A DNA stretch of 64,000 nt from Collybia mongolica (Eukaryota; Basidiomycota; Agaricomycetes; Agaricales; Clitocybaceae). The translations under genes and the position numbers were made by a program. This document shows, in pieces, positions 1 to 10,344 of this stretch (its first letter is position 1; every line of letters starts with the position of its first letter). Location of the stretch: assembly GCA_013420905.1 (NCBI GenBank), contig JAAXNY010000014.1, positions 62,001 through 126,000 of the forward strand, written 5' to 3'. The notes below the pieces were generated by a model. The model saw nothing but the letters and a program-made list of their open reading frames with translations, made no database searches and was not told the DNA's origin.

Positions 1-13
1 CCAATCGTAGCCT

Positions 14-1915
14 TCACAAGTAGTCCGACTCAATGTGGACACGCTTTGGACGACCTTTGTTAGGTTCGTCATCGAGACGAGGGCTAGGTGGAGCATCCGG
101 GTCAGGGATTTCTTCAACAGTGGCCTTATAGGGTGAAGAGGGCCGCTCAACGTCCACATCTTCCCACTCCCCCTCGAGCGGGACTGTCGGTACATCTTCC
201 TCTTCGATATTGAACCTGACGCTGCGCTCAACTGTGACGGAACATTTTTCAGTCCAATAAATTCGATGCGCGCAGCTCTCCTTGTCGAATCCAACCCAAT
301 GACCAATTTTCGAACGAGCGTCCAGCTTCGAGCCACTTGTGTCGTGCACGCGCACTCTGGAGCCCCATGGTGGAAGGTTCGAGATATTAGGCTTCTCACC
401 CTCCATCAGCTCGTGTGGGGTTGTGTCGTCAAGTGCGCGCGTCCAGGTACGGTTTTTCAACCATGTCGCATGCATTACGGCCTCACCCCAGAGGTTTTTC
501 GGTAGACCGCTATCATGAATCATTGCTCGAACCTTTTCGAGGAGTGTACGATTCAGCCGTTCGGCAACACCATTATACTCTGGTGTGTCGTGGACAGTCA
601 AACGTCGTGTGGTTCCCCTCTCGTTCAGGTGGGCTGTGAACTCATTGCTGAGGTACTCCCCCCCTCTGTCCGAATGCAGTTTCTTAATTCTGACATTCTT
701 CTGGGTCAGGAGCCATGCTTCATAGGACTTGTAGACCGTAAAAGTGTCGCTTTTCTCGCGAATGAGGTAGGTTGTAGCATGTCGGCTGTAGTCATCCGTG
801 AAAGTGACGTAGTACCCCTTTTTGCCTAGGGTCTGGATGGGTGCAGGTCCCCAGAGGTCAGAGTGAACTTCGTCGCCTATCTTGGCTGCCCGTTTGCTCT
901 CCCGAACCTTCTGGATGGGCTTTCGTGTGGTTTTCGCGGCCTCGCAAGATTCGCATATTGTCGCTTTGCTTGTTTCGTCGAGCTTTAGCCCATGCACCAG
1001 GCCTTTCATCAGGAGGGTACGCGCGGCTTCGTGAGCAACATGTCCTAGTCGACGGTGAAGTTCGTCAATTGTTACGACTTCGAGAGGAGTTTCAGGTGCT
1101 CTTGCAGTTGCAACAGCAGCGGTTTCAGGGTGAGGTGTGAAGACACGGTAAAGTCCGTTCTTCATGTTAATTACTCCAATGTGGCTCTTATCTTTCGTAT
1201 AGATACGACATGTCGAATCCCGGAAAACCAACACAGCACCAGCAATTGCAATGCGGCTAACTGATACAAGGGTTACGCCCATTGAGGGAGCATACAGGAC
1301 ATTTTCGAGGAGCACACGAGTGGCCGGCTTTGTGCCATTAGGGACATTGATGTACATATCACCCATTCCGATAGCATTGAAGGAACGCTTGTCGGCAGCA
1401 GTAATAGGCTTCGGGGGAATAGGTCGATAGTTGATGAAGCGGTGCCTGTACCCAGACATGTGGCGTGATGCTCCAGAATCGTACAACTCTGTATCAATGA
1501 GCTCACTGCCTAGGCTCGTACTGGTGTTCTTCTGGATTTCGGCAGCAACAAAAGTTCGTGTGTATGCTTCATCGTCCATTCCTATAACCTCATATTCATC
1601 TATGTCCTCACTAAAATAGGTATCATCCTCCATGTCATCCTCGTCTTCTGAGTCAGATACCACTTGTAGGGCTGGTGGTGGCTCGTCTCCGTACTTGTCA
1701 TCTTCCTCGTCATCCTCATCTGAGGAATCAGTGACGGGTACCAATTCTGGCATGCTGTTGGTTTCTTCTTCCAAAAACCAGAATTCTTCATCAGAAGTGG
1801 TGGTAGGGGCTTCGAAAAGATCAAGAATGTCTTCTTCGGTGAGAGCATCTTCGGCTGGCTGTTGTAGAGTAGGGTCAAGCTCCGCGAGCTCACCAATGAG
1901 GGACGACGACGACGC
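14..1915 (-). pseudogene. copia protease-integrase part of the polyprotein, ending in a probable nonsense codon
   Basis: About 633 residues of copia polyprotein follow the insertion point. In order they show an acidic linker, the retropepsin motif DSGASRHMSG, the GAG-pre-integrase HHCC finger (LHRRLGH ... CESC), and an integrase core with Asp in HSDLWGP, Asp in LHSDRGGEY and Glu in NGVAERLNR. A C-terminal region typical of copia follows. The frame stops at TGA 16-14. The bases beyond the stop still read as an Arg/Leu-rich stretch like that joining integrase to reverse transcriptase in this family, so the TGA is probably a CGA-to-TGA mutation. That last step is inference. The few residues encoded within the gypsy LTR (1916-1942) do not belong to this protein. 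Confidence 0.82.
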
Positions 1916-2918
1916 TGACAAGCCTAGCTCGGCGCTAGGCATGTTATTCCTCGTTCAATCGTATTTCGCGCTCACAAGTATACCCATTTCCTACTCTCAT
2001 TCGCGCGCATCTACACACGGCTTACTTCGCGCGCAATCCCTCATTCTCAATCTTACTTCGCGACTCTCATACACGCTTATTTCGCAAACTTCTCTCTTAC
2101 TTCGGGATCTTCGGGCTTGACCTACTTCGCGCGCTTTAACTCTGTTCCGTCTCGGGGACCCCGGGAACGCCACTCCACAAGTCGGTCGCGGAAGTCCTTT
2201 CCGTCTCAACGACCCTGCTCCGTTTCCGATCAAGGATTGACATCCCGGCGTTCAGTTAATTAGTGATCTCCGTTCTAGGCATGCTCGCCTTATCTCTTAG
2301 GTATTCCTTAGTTCGCCGTCGCGCGAGTTTATCTTAATTTAGTAGTTTGTATCTCGACTCACCTTTCTCCTACTTGAAAATTTTACCTTACATCTCCATT
2401 TAGATTCCATGTAGTTAGTATAAAAACCTCTGTACTTTACTACTAGAGAATGAGTACACTTTCCCCTCCTCTCTACATCTAAACTTCGCTCTCAAACGCT
2501 TCTGTGCATACTCAACAAGTTCACAACTGCTCCGACTTATTGACACGAAGTTCGCGCACGCCTGTATACGTTTCGTTCGCGAACTACAGGGCAGCACCTT
2601 AATCGTTGTCGTCTTAAGCTCGCGACTTTGTGCGCGGAGAATCTCGAACCTCTAAGTCCGCATTTCAGTTGCGCGTTGCGCACTTTGCGTCTTTTAGTGT
2701 CGAAGTCTCACAACTCGTTTGGTTTGTTAGTCACTAAGCGTACCTCTTACTTCGCGCGTGTTACGCACTCCCCTTGGTAATTCTCCGTACTCCGAACTGT
2801 GCACTGATATCTTCTCCCTCCTTTTGATACAGAAAACACCCCTCACTTTCTAGGAGAGGACCTGCGAGATAAGAACGCGCACTTAGTTCTCACATCTCGC
2901 ACGGACTCGTAACTGTCA
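1916..2918 (+). repeat. gypsy 5' LTR
   Basis: The repeat is 1003 bp and recurs at 12542-13544 with a constant offset of 10,626 at both ends. It begins TGACAAGCC and ends ACTGTCA, giving 5-bp perfect terminal inverted repeats. The octamer TACTTCGC and close variants recur, clustered in the first 220 bp and again near 2747. A TATAAAA-like site is present near 2420. Short open frames inside it are not supported as genes. Confidence 0.95.
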
Positions 2919-3303
2919 ATTTGGAGCCCACCGCGAGGGTTTTCTAATCATTTCAGGCGAGGAATCAGTCACACCAACTCGGAATCTACGAGAAGAAATC
3001 CACAGGGTTGTATCCGATCCAGTTATCTCTCAGCAACGTCGCGAATCGCGAACATCACAAACTCACCCACACTCTGTAGTTCGTTCGCGCGATCGAACCC
3101 TTTATTCGCAACTTGAGTTTTCCATTCCTTCTTTACACACCCTGACGACTCCTGATCCCTCGCAAGACTCAGACTGGTCTACAGACAAGACAGTCACGCC
3201 GATTGAATCACCTCCAAACCTCAACATCTCCGACTTCTCAACTCCCTCATCCATATCTCCGTTTTCGACCTCTCCATTTATCACTCCCTCATTCACTCCA
3301 GCC
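2919..3303 (+). other. gypsy 5' untranslated leader with primer-binding site
   Basis: The bases from 2922 (TGGAGCCCACCGCGAGG) follow the LTR after three bases. They begin with the TGG that pairs with a tRNA CCA end, so a primer-binding site at about 2922-2938 is likely, although I could not name the tRNA. The remainder up to the gag ATG at 3304 shows no other gene. Confidence 0.65.
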
Positions 3304-6003
3304 ATGTCTATTCCATTCGGAAAGTCCAACGCCGACGTACCGAAGCAGGAACCTGAAGGATTGTATTCGGGTGGCGGCTATCTCTCATCTCTGCACATTC
3401 CGGAAGCAACAGCGGCGTACTTCTCGGGAAGCGTTCCGACCACAGTTGAGGCACAGATTCCACTTCCCCAATCCCCGCGATCACCCAGTCCTCCGCTACC
3501 GCAAACTGGCCCTGCAGCCGCGAACAGTGCCACTGCTCCACAACCAGCCACGTTCAATGTGTTCCGACGACCCGCACTTGCACAACAAGCGGCTCCACGC
3601 GTTCAGGTCCCCGCAGTAACTCAGCACGTGGCAGGATACCCAGCCTATATGCCCACGCGAACTAGCTCCACCGCTCCGCAGTTTGATGGGCAGGCACACT
3701 CTCTCAAACGGTTCTTTCAGGACTTCGAGCATCTTGCGCAACTCGTCGGACTGAGCAACCAACAGAAGAAGGAAGACATTCTCCGCTACATCGACGTTCC
3801 GACCGCACTGCTCTGGCAGAAGGAACCAGAGTACGCGGACACTTCCAAAACCTTTGACGATTTTAAAACCGCGATCGCCGAACTCTATCCAGGATCTTCA
3901 ATCGAGGATGCCTACCGTTTCACAGACCTCGACGAGCTCATTGCCAACACTCAAGCTCAGGGGATCCGATCTACAGGAAGTTATGGCGCGTATTATCGCA
4001 CATTCAAGGGAATTGTCGATCAACTCGCCAGCAAAGACCGCATTGGGAAGCGGGAGATTCAAGACAAGTTCCTCAGGGGTTTACCTTCGGACATTGCGGC
4101 GAAAACAATATTCCGTTTACAGATTCGTTTCCCCAACCAGCACGTCGACGAGGCTTTTCCCCTGGCCGAATTATATAGAGCCGGACTTGGCGCAGTTGAT
4201 GGAACTTCGGCGATTGATGCAGGAAATCCCTTCTCTCTTGCGGCGGCATTTATGCCCGCAAATCCGTTCAACGCTTCGGGCGCTGCGGGTCAGCAATTCC
4301 AACAACCCAACCCTGCGCCTCAACCAGTTCAGGTCCCATTCAACAACCCTTATCTTGCGCACATCGTTCCTCCCGCAAACGCTAGACCGCCCGCTGCAAT
4401 CTATCAACAGCCAGCTGCTCAAACGTATCAAGCACCCCCTGCTCAGGTCGCACAAGCACCTGCTCCAGCCCCAGCCCCCGCGCCAGCTGCGCCCGAAGCC
4501 TATCAGCTGTTACCTCGTGCGCCAGGCATCGTCGCGTCTGACTTGAATACGTTCGCAACCACCATTGCCACCACCATGAGAAACGAGTTCGCGACATCTA
4601 TCCGAAACGAACTCTTGCCGTTCCTTCAACAACAACAGCAACAACAACGAGGTGGCAATTACAACTACAATGCGCAACAAGGCCGATTCACCTGCAACTT
4701 CTGTGGACAAGACGGACACGGCATTCGCAACTGCAACACGGTTCAGCGCTACATCAATGAGAACCGACTACGTCGCGAAAACAATCGAATCGTTATGAAC
4801 GATGGATCGCCCCTTCCGCGCAGCAACCCTGGAGAAACTCTACTTCAGTGCGTCGATCGCTTTTTCCAGGAAAACAACCCCGTTCCCCAACGCACTGCTG
4901 CGATGTTGGAGATCGTGTCTCCCGAAGTAGACTCGACTACAGTTGCGCAGGTCAACATGAACGAATTAGTAGATGATGATGAAGCTCTGAGGGAAGATCA
5001 GGCGGAAATCGCAGCAGCTGAGGCCTATGTTTTGGAACTCAAGCGCAAGTCGCGAGTCAAGTTCGATGGTGTTCAGATCCCTCAGAACAAGGCAAAAGCA
5101 CGCGATTCACCCGCAGTTGCATCCGACGCGACACAATCCAGTAATTCCAGCTCATCCACCACTCAACCATCCCCCATATCGTCGACACAACCTACCAAAG
5201 CTGTTTATCCACCTGGTGTTCAAGTAACTAAAGATGATCCGCAACCAAAGGAAGAAGTCAATTATCGCTACGCGGCTCCGATCGAAGACAGGGCAGCCGG
5301 GACCAAGCTCTACGATCGCATCCTGGATGCTCAAGTCACAGTTACTGCGCGCGAGATACTTGCGTCGTCCCCCGAAGTTCGGAAGCAAATGAAAGAGGCA
5401 ACTACCACGCGAAAGGTTCCTCCTTACATTAAGACTGCCCCAGCCTACGTTACTACCGACACCCGCCAAGTCTTTCAGCAATCACTCGCTGCGCACCAGG
5501 TTAACGAACTCCTCGTCGTTGTGAAGGAATCCTGCGCACTTCGCGCCATCAGTCCTCTCGTCGAGGGACTCCATGAGATTGAAGCTATCTTAGATCCGGG
5601 ATCAGAGGTCGTCGCCATGTCAGAAGCTGTCTGGTTGACACTCAATCGCGCGCTCAACCCCGACGTCCGCATCTCCTTACAAGCCGCGAACTGCACCAAG
5701 GATCTCTCCAAGGGTCTGGTTGAGAACTTAGAACTCGAGATCGGCGGAATCAAGTTCTACTTGCAAGCGCACGTCATTCGCGAACCAGCCTACGACATTC
5801 TTTTAGGTCGCCCCTTCGATGTACTCACTGCCTCGCAGGTCAAGAATTCGACTAATGGCGATCAAGTCATCACCCTTTATGATCCCAACTCGGAGAAAGC
5901 CACCACTGTCCCAACTTTCAAACGAGGCAAGCCGCGATTCAAGATTCCTCCTCCTACTCCAGAACAACACGAATTACCAATGGCGGCAATCGGAAATTTT
6001 TGA
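3304..6003 (+). CDS. gypsy Gag-protease
   Basis: The protein has 899 residues and its ATG sits in a favourable context (gccATG). The N-terminal third is Pro/Ala-rich, followed by a capsid-like helical region (about residues 120-300). A Gln/Pro/Ala linker with a seven-Gln run comes next, then a CCHC knuckle CNFCGQDGHGIRNC (464-477). The C-terminal part carries a retropepsin-like region whose active-site segment reads LDPGSEVVAMS (Asp 764), with Pro where most retropepsins have Ser or Thr. A late segment ILLGRPF fits the second conserved motif of the fold. The stop TGA at 6001 is immediately preceded by a -1 slippery heptamer, which allows extension into pol. Confidence 0.92.
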   Translation: MSIPFGKSNADVPKQEPEGLYSGGGYLSSLHIPEATAAYFSGSVPTTVEAQIPLPQSPRSPSPPLPQTGPAAANSATAPQPATFNVFRRPALAQQAAPRVQVPAVTQHVAGYPAYMPTRTSSTAPQFDGQAHSLKRFFQDFEHLAQLVGLSNQQKKEDILRYIDVPTALLWQKEPEYADTSKTFDDFKTAIAELYPGSSIEDAYRFTDLDELIANTQAQGIRSTGSYGAYYRTFKGIVDQLASKDRIGKREIQDKFLRGLPSDIAAKTIFRLQIRFPNQHVDEAFPLAELYRAGLGAVDGTSAIDAGNPFSLAAAFMPANPFNASGAAGQQFQQPNPAPQPVQVPFNNPYLAHIVPPANARPPAAIYQQPAAQTYQAPPAQVAQAPAPAPAPAPAAPEAYQLLPRAPGIVASDLNTFATTIATTMRNEFATSIRNELLPFLQQQQQQQRGGNYNYNAQQGRFTCNFCGQDGHGIRNCNTVQRYINENRLRRENNRIVMNDGSPLPRSNPGETLLQCVDRFFQENNPVPQRTAAMLEIVSPEVDSTTVAQVNMNELVDDDEALREDQAEIAAAEAYVLELKRKSRVKFDGVQIPQNKAKARDSPAVASDATQSSNSSSSTTQPSPISSTQPTKAVYPPGVQVTKDDPQPKEEVNYRYAAPIEDRAAGTKLYDRILDAQVTVTAREILASSPEVRKQMKEATTTRKVPPYIKTAPAYVTTDTRQVFQQSLAAHQVNELLVVVKESCALRAISPLVEGLHEIEAILDPGSEVVAMSEAVWLTLNRALNPDVRISLQAANCTKDLSKGLVENLELEIGGIKFYLQAHVIREPAYDILLGRPFDVLTASQVKNSTNGDQVITLYDPNSEKATTVPTFKRGKPRFKIPPPTPEQHELPMAAIGNF
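5994..6000 (+). promoter_or_regulatory. -1 ribosomal frameshift heptamer between gag and pol
   Basis: The heptamer reads A AAT TTT in the gag frame, which fits the X XXY YYZ rule, and the gag stop codon TGA follows at once. A one-base backward slip places the ribosome on TTG at 6000. That is exactly the first codon of the pol frame, which has no ATG nearby. A downstream stimulatory structure was not computed. Confidence 0.75.
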
Positions 6004-9000
6004 ATATCGAGGATTTGAGTGACCCAGACACTCAAGGAGAGATCCCATTCGTAGTTTCCGCGTATAAGCTTTCTCACACCACTCAATTATCCTCCATTCC
6101 TTCTATTTACGATACCCATTCTATTCCAGGCTACGCTGTTTCAATCCGCTCCGCTACTCTTACAGATTCCACTCGTTCCACTTCTTACTCCGAAGTCGCA
6201 AACCCCGCGATCTATACCCAATTTGCTAAGTCGTTAACCCCTACTCCTGACTCAACTACATATACACTCCCCAGTAATAGTGCACCAAAATCCGATTTAG
6301 TTTCAAACTACTCCTCGTCCGATTCCTCTCAAGTTCCATCATCAGTTTCCGCGAAGCACGAGCGAACCGAGTTCGCTAAGTTCAAGTCAGTTTATCAGTC
6401 CGTGCCTGCATCGAGTCAGGTATCCGTGCCTGCATCGCGCCAGGTAGTCTCCGAAGTTATTGTGCCTGCATTGAGTCAGGTAGTCGTGCCTGCATCGCGC
6501 CGGGTAGTCGTGCCTGCATTATGCCAGGTAGAGTCTCAAGTATCAAAGTCTGTTGCAAACCAGACCTTTCCCGAACGCCTCGCACTAGCTGTCAAGAGGA
6601 AGTACAAGCCAGTTGCGAAGAAAGTCAAAGCAGTTCCCGCAACCTTACCAGAGGATTTCCGCATCGTCCGAAACATTCAAGGCGATCCACTTGCATCCAC
6701 TCCCATCCTTTCCCCAATCACATCTGACTTCACTCCAACGGGTCGTTACAACGAAGATGGCTACAACATTATTGAGAAGAACCACCCTCCCGGATTTCTT
6801 ACTTCGGAAGAGCGCCGATTCATGCACAACTTTATGATGATCAACAACGATGGGTTCGCATGGAACGAGTCGCAGAAGGGTTCATTTCGCAAGGACTTCT
6901 TCCCTCCCGTCCGAATGGCCATTACCGAACACGTACCTTGGGCGCTCAAAAACATCCCCATTCCGCCAGGCATCTACAACGACGTTCTCGACATTGTGTG
7001 CGAAAAGATTGCAGCTGGTGTATATGAACAGTCGAACTCGTCTTACCGCTCAAAATGGTTTACCGTACTTCGCAAAGGCGGAGGCAAGTTACGAATCGTA
7101 CACGACCTCCAACCACTCAACGCAGTTACAATTCGCGATTCGGGAATGCCGCCGTACACTGAACAGCTCGCTGAGTCGTGCGGAGCTCGTGCATGTTACG
7201 GACTTCTAGATTTATTCGTTGGATATGATGAACGCGCACTAGCAGTTGAGTCTCGCAATCTCACAACATTCCAAACCCCTCTAGGAACGTTCCGACTCAC
7301 CTCAGTACCAATGGGATGGGCTAACTCGGTCCCCATCTTCCACGGCGATGTAACGCATGTTCTACAAGACGAAATCCCAGACATCACAATCCCATTCATC
7401 GATGATGCGCCGATCAAAGGTCCACCCACGCGTTACGAACTTCCAGATGGATCGTACGAAACTCATCCAGATAACCCAGGCATTCGTCGATTCGTTTGGG
7501 AGCACTTCCAAAATCTCAATCGAGTCGTCCAGCGCATTCGCTATGTCCATTGTACCTGGTCAGGTCCCAAGGCCTTTCTTTGCGTTCCCGAAACCCTTAT
7601 TGTCGGACACCGGTGTACGTACGAAGGAAGACAAGCAGTAGAAAGTAAAGTTGCCAAGATTCGCGATTGGGGTCCTTGTACCAACCTCTCAGATGTCCGA
7701 GCCTTTCTAGGCACCGCTGGCCTCATGCGCATTTTCATTAAGGACTTCGCAACCATAGCTCGACCCCTCACTCGTCTCACACGCAAGGACACCGAATTTG
7801 TCTTTGGACCCGAAGAAAGGGCATCCCAGGAAGCCCTCAAGCATGCAATCATTCATTCCCCCGCAGTTCGTACTCTCGACTACACCAGCGAGCGACCCGT
7901 CTACCTCTCAGTGGACACTTCTTACATCGCGATTGGCTATGTTCTTGCGCAGCAGCGTCCCGACTCACAAACACAACGATACCCTAGTAGATTTGGGTCC
8001 ATTCTCCTCAACGAACGCGAAGCAAAGTATTCACAACCGAAGCTCGAGCTATATGGCTTATTCCGCGCACTACGTGCCACGCGACTTTATATCATAGGAG
8101 TGAAGCATCTCATTGTCGAAGTTGACGCGAAATACATCAAAGGCATGCTCAACAACCCAGATATCCAACCGAACGCCACTATCAACCGATGGATCGCAGG
8201 TATTCTCTTGTTCGATTTCAAGCTCGTCCATGTTCCAGGAGTCACACACGGACCTGATGGACTTTCCCGCCGAATTGCGCAACCCGAGGATCCTCCTCCG
8301 GAGGATGATGACTTTGAAGATTGGATCGACCGCGCGTATGGATTCATGCATCTCATCAACGGAGTCCCAGTCACGCACAACGCAAAAACCTACGTTTCGC
8401 TCATTACACTCAAGACATCTGACAGCAATGCTTTCCGTTTCACTCGCACCCCATCCTCCTCTTTCGCAGATTATCGATCCACCTTCACCGACACCATAGA
8501 AACATTTCCCGACTTTACCCCTCCACCACCTCCTCCAGCAGACGAAGTAGCTATTCCGCGAAGTAAAGAACAGGACGACTCCGACTTGAGACTTAACACC
8601 ATTGTCACCTTCCTCCAAGGTACCCAGCGACCCTCCGGCATGAATGATCAAGACTTCAAGAGACTAATTCGATATGCGCAACTATTCTTCTTCAAGGGTA
8701 AAGTATTATGGCGTAAGGACATTCATGGTTTTCATAAAGTAGTCATTCCCCCAATTCGTCGCTTGGCACTGATAATCCAAGCGCACGACTTTGTGGGGCA
8801 TCGCGGTATTTATCCGACGAAAGCTCACCTTATTGAGCGTTTCTGGTGGCCCCATCTCCGAGCAAACGTCAAGTGGTTTGTGGATTCTTGCCACATCTGC
8901 CAAACCCGACAGACGCGAAAGATCAATATTCCGCCCGTAGTCGCGATGCCTGCTCCGCTGTTTCGCAAGGTATACATCGACACAATGATGATGCCTAGTG

Positions 9001-9968
9001 CGGGAGGGTTCCGCTACATCGTACATGCTCGTTGTTCTCTTTCTTATCCCGAAGCTCGCATGCTCCGCGCAGAAAATCATGAAACTTTAGCTGACTTTAT
9101 TTTTCAAGATATTATTTGTAGGTGGGGTGCCCTCTCCGAAATAGTCACGGACAATGGGGGACCCTTCGTCAAGGCTGCGTCCGAACTTGCAAACCGACAC
9201 AAAATTCGACATATCACTATTTCGGGATACAATGCGCAAGCCAATGGTCCAGTAGAGCGCAAGCACTGGGACCTGCGACAAGTCCTCTACAAGATCGCAG
9301 ATGGAGTTGAGAAGAAGTGGTTCCGAGGATTTTACTCTGCACTTTGGGCGGAGCGCATTACCCCAACGCGCACTCTAGGCTACAGTCCTTACTTCGCGGC
9401 GCACGGTATTCATCCCATTTTACCTTTCGACATTGACGAGGCAACATACCTTCTCCCTCCTCCTGATTCCATCCTCAGTCCGGAAGATCTCATCGTTCGT
9501 CGTGCTCGTCAACTTCAGCGTCGCCAATCTGATCTGGAAGACCTCCGTCAACGCGTGTTCAAAGCTCGCCAACAACATATGCATCGATTCTCAGCACAAC
9601 ACCCGACCAAGATCAAAGATTTTAACTTCGCGCGCGGTGCACTTGTCCTGATGCGCAACACGCAGATCGAGAAATCCCTCAATCGCAAAATGAGACCTCG
9701 ATACTTGGGACCTTATATCGTCGTGTCCCGCAACCGTGGAGGAGCTTACATCTTGGCGGAGTTAGATGGAACAATCCTGGCGTCACCGGTAGGAGCCTTC
9801 CGCGTCATTCCTTACTACGCGCGCACTTCGCTTCCTTTGGCTGGCATACTTGACAAAATCGACATATCTCGTGCGGAACTGCGGCGCAGAGAAGATTCAG
9901 ACGAAGCTGATGAAGAATACAATGGAGCTGATTTCCCCGACTTCACCGATGACGATAACCATGATTAG
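6000..9968 (+). CDS. gypsy Pol: reverse transcriptase, RNase H, integrase
   Basis: The frame is open for 1,322 codons from TTG 6000. It is expected to be made as a Gag-Pol fusion by -1 frameshifting. The first 230 residues form a Ser/Val-rich linker with short tandem repeats. Reverse transcriptase follows, with catalytic Asp in GLLDLFVGYDE and the box FIDD (466-469) in place of the usual YxDD. RNase H covers about 628-755. Integrase has an HHCC finger (HDFVGHRG ... CHIC, about 929-966) and the triad Asp 994, Asp 1051, Glu 1086. A GPY/F-type C-terminal segment (RPRYLGPYIVV) comes next. No chromodomain is visible, and the protein ends with an acidic tail. Confidence 0.93.
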   Translation: MNIEDLSDPDTQGEIPFVVSAYKLSHTTQLSSIPSIYDTHSIPGYAVSIRSATLTDSTRSTSYSEVANPAIYTQFAKSLTPTPDSTTYTLPSNSAPKSDLVSNYSSSDSSQVPSSVSAKHERTEFAKFKSVYQSVPASSQVSVPASRQVVSEVIVPALSQVVVPASRRVVVPALCQVESQVSKSVANQTFPERLALAVKRKYKPVAKKVKAVPATLPEDFRIVRNIQGDPLASTPILSPITSDFTPTGRYNEDGYNIIEKNHPPGFLTSEERRFMHNFMMINNDGFAWNESQKGSFRKDFFPPVRMAITEHVPWALKNIPIPPGIYNDVLDIVCEKIAAGVYEQSNSSYRSKWFTVLRKGGGKLRIVHDLQPLNAVTIRDSGMPPYTEQLAESCGARACYGLLDLFVGYDERALAVESRNLTTFQTPLGTFRLTSVPMGWANSVPIFHGDVTHVLQDEIPDITIPFIDDAPIKGPPTRYELPDGSYETHPDNPGIRRFVWEHFQNLNRVVQRIRYVHCTWSGPKAFLCVPETLIVGHRCTYEGRQAVESKVAKIRDWGPCTNLSDVRAFLGTAGLMRIFIKDFATIARPLTRLTRKDTEFVFGPEERASQEALKHAIIHSPAVRTLDYTSERPVYLSVDTSYIAIGYVLAQQRPDSQTQRYPSRFGSILLNEREAKYSQPKLELYGLFRALRATRLYIIGVKHLIVEVDAKYIKGMLNNPDIQPNATINRWIAGILLFDFKLVHVPGVTHGPDGLSRRIAQPEDPPPEDDDFEDWIDRAYGFMHLINGVPVTHNAKTYVSLITLKTSDSNAFRFTRTPSSSFADYRSTFTDTIETFPDFTPPPPPPADEVAIPRSKEQDDSDLRLNTIVTFLQGTQRPSGMNDQDFKRLIRYAQLFFFKGKVLWRKDIHGFHKVVIPPIRRLALIIQAHDFVGHRGIYPTKAHLIERFWWPHLRANVKWFVDSCHICQTRQTRKINIPPVVAMPAPLFRKVYIDTMMMPSAGGFRYIVHARCSLSYPEARMLRAENHETLADFIFQDIICRWGALSEIVTDNGGPFVKAASELANRHKIRHITISGYNAQANGPVERKHWDLRQVLYKIADGVEKKWFRGFYSALWAERITPTRTLGYSPYFAAHGIHPILPFDIDEATYLLPPPDSILSPEDLIVRRARQLQRRQSDLEDLRQRVFKARQQHMHRFSAQHPTKIKDFNFARGALVLMRNTQIEKSLNRKMRPRYLGPYIVVSRNRGGAYILAELDGTILASPVGAFRVIPYYARTSLPLAGILDKIDISRAELRRREDSDEADEEYNGADFPDFTDDDNHD
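6404..6534 (+). repeat. degenerate 24-bp tandem repeats in the pol linker
   Basis: Five copies of a unit built on GTGCCTGCATCGCGCCAGGTA occur in frame, encoding variants of VPASRQV. One longer spacer separates the second and third copies. They lie in the linker between the frameshift site and reverse transcriptase, so length changes here would be tolerated. Confidence 0.8.
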
Positions 9969-10344
9969 TTATTTATTTCTCTTTCCCATTCTCTCCCATT
10001 CTCCCCTTTTAAATTCGCCTCTTTACTTCGCAAATTTCTATGGACTCTCTCATTCCCCACCCCTACTCAGTTTACATCGTCTCTCATCAATTGCGCACTT
10101 ACTAGATTCTATTTCCTTTCCCTCATGCCTTCTTCCTGGGGACAGTCAGTATTCAGTCTAGGGGAGGAGGCCCCCCCCCCCTTTTGTGCCTTATTCATTT
10201 CATTTTCTTTTCACTCTACCTTACTTCGCGATCTTTCTTTACTAATTCACACAAGGCAAGAACGAAAATCTGCGCATTGCTATTGCGCGCGACTCAAGAT
10301 ATACACAACGAGATGTAAAAACGAAAAATCTTCCAAACCCCCTT
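9969..10344 (+). other. post-pol spacer with a first polypurine tract
   Basis: No gene is seen. The stretch holds two TTACTTCGC motifs and, at 10140-10167, GGACAGTCAGTATTCAGTCT followed by AGGGGAGG. It nearly repeats the sequence that abuts the 3' LTR at 12513-12541. An 11-C homopolymer follows at 10171-10181. Confidence 0.75.

Noticed and set aside
1632..2120. Ser-rich plus-strand frame across the copia-gypsy junction
   Set aside because: It is the complement of the acidic copia linker and runs into the LTR, so it cannot be a conserved gene.
1997..2233. Open frames inside the gypsy LTRs (also 2597-2415 and the matching frames in the 3' LTR)
   Set aside because: They occur identically in both LTRs simply because the LTRs are identical. 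There are no motifs or support.
3308..9310. Numerous minus- and plus-strand frames overlapping gag and pol
   Set aside because: Gag and Pol explain the coding signal in this region. The others lack any domain.
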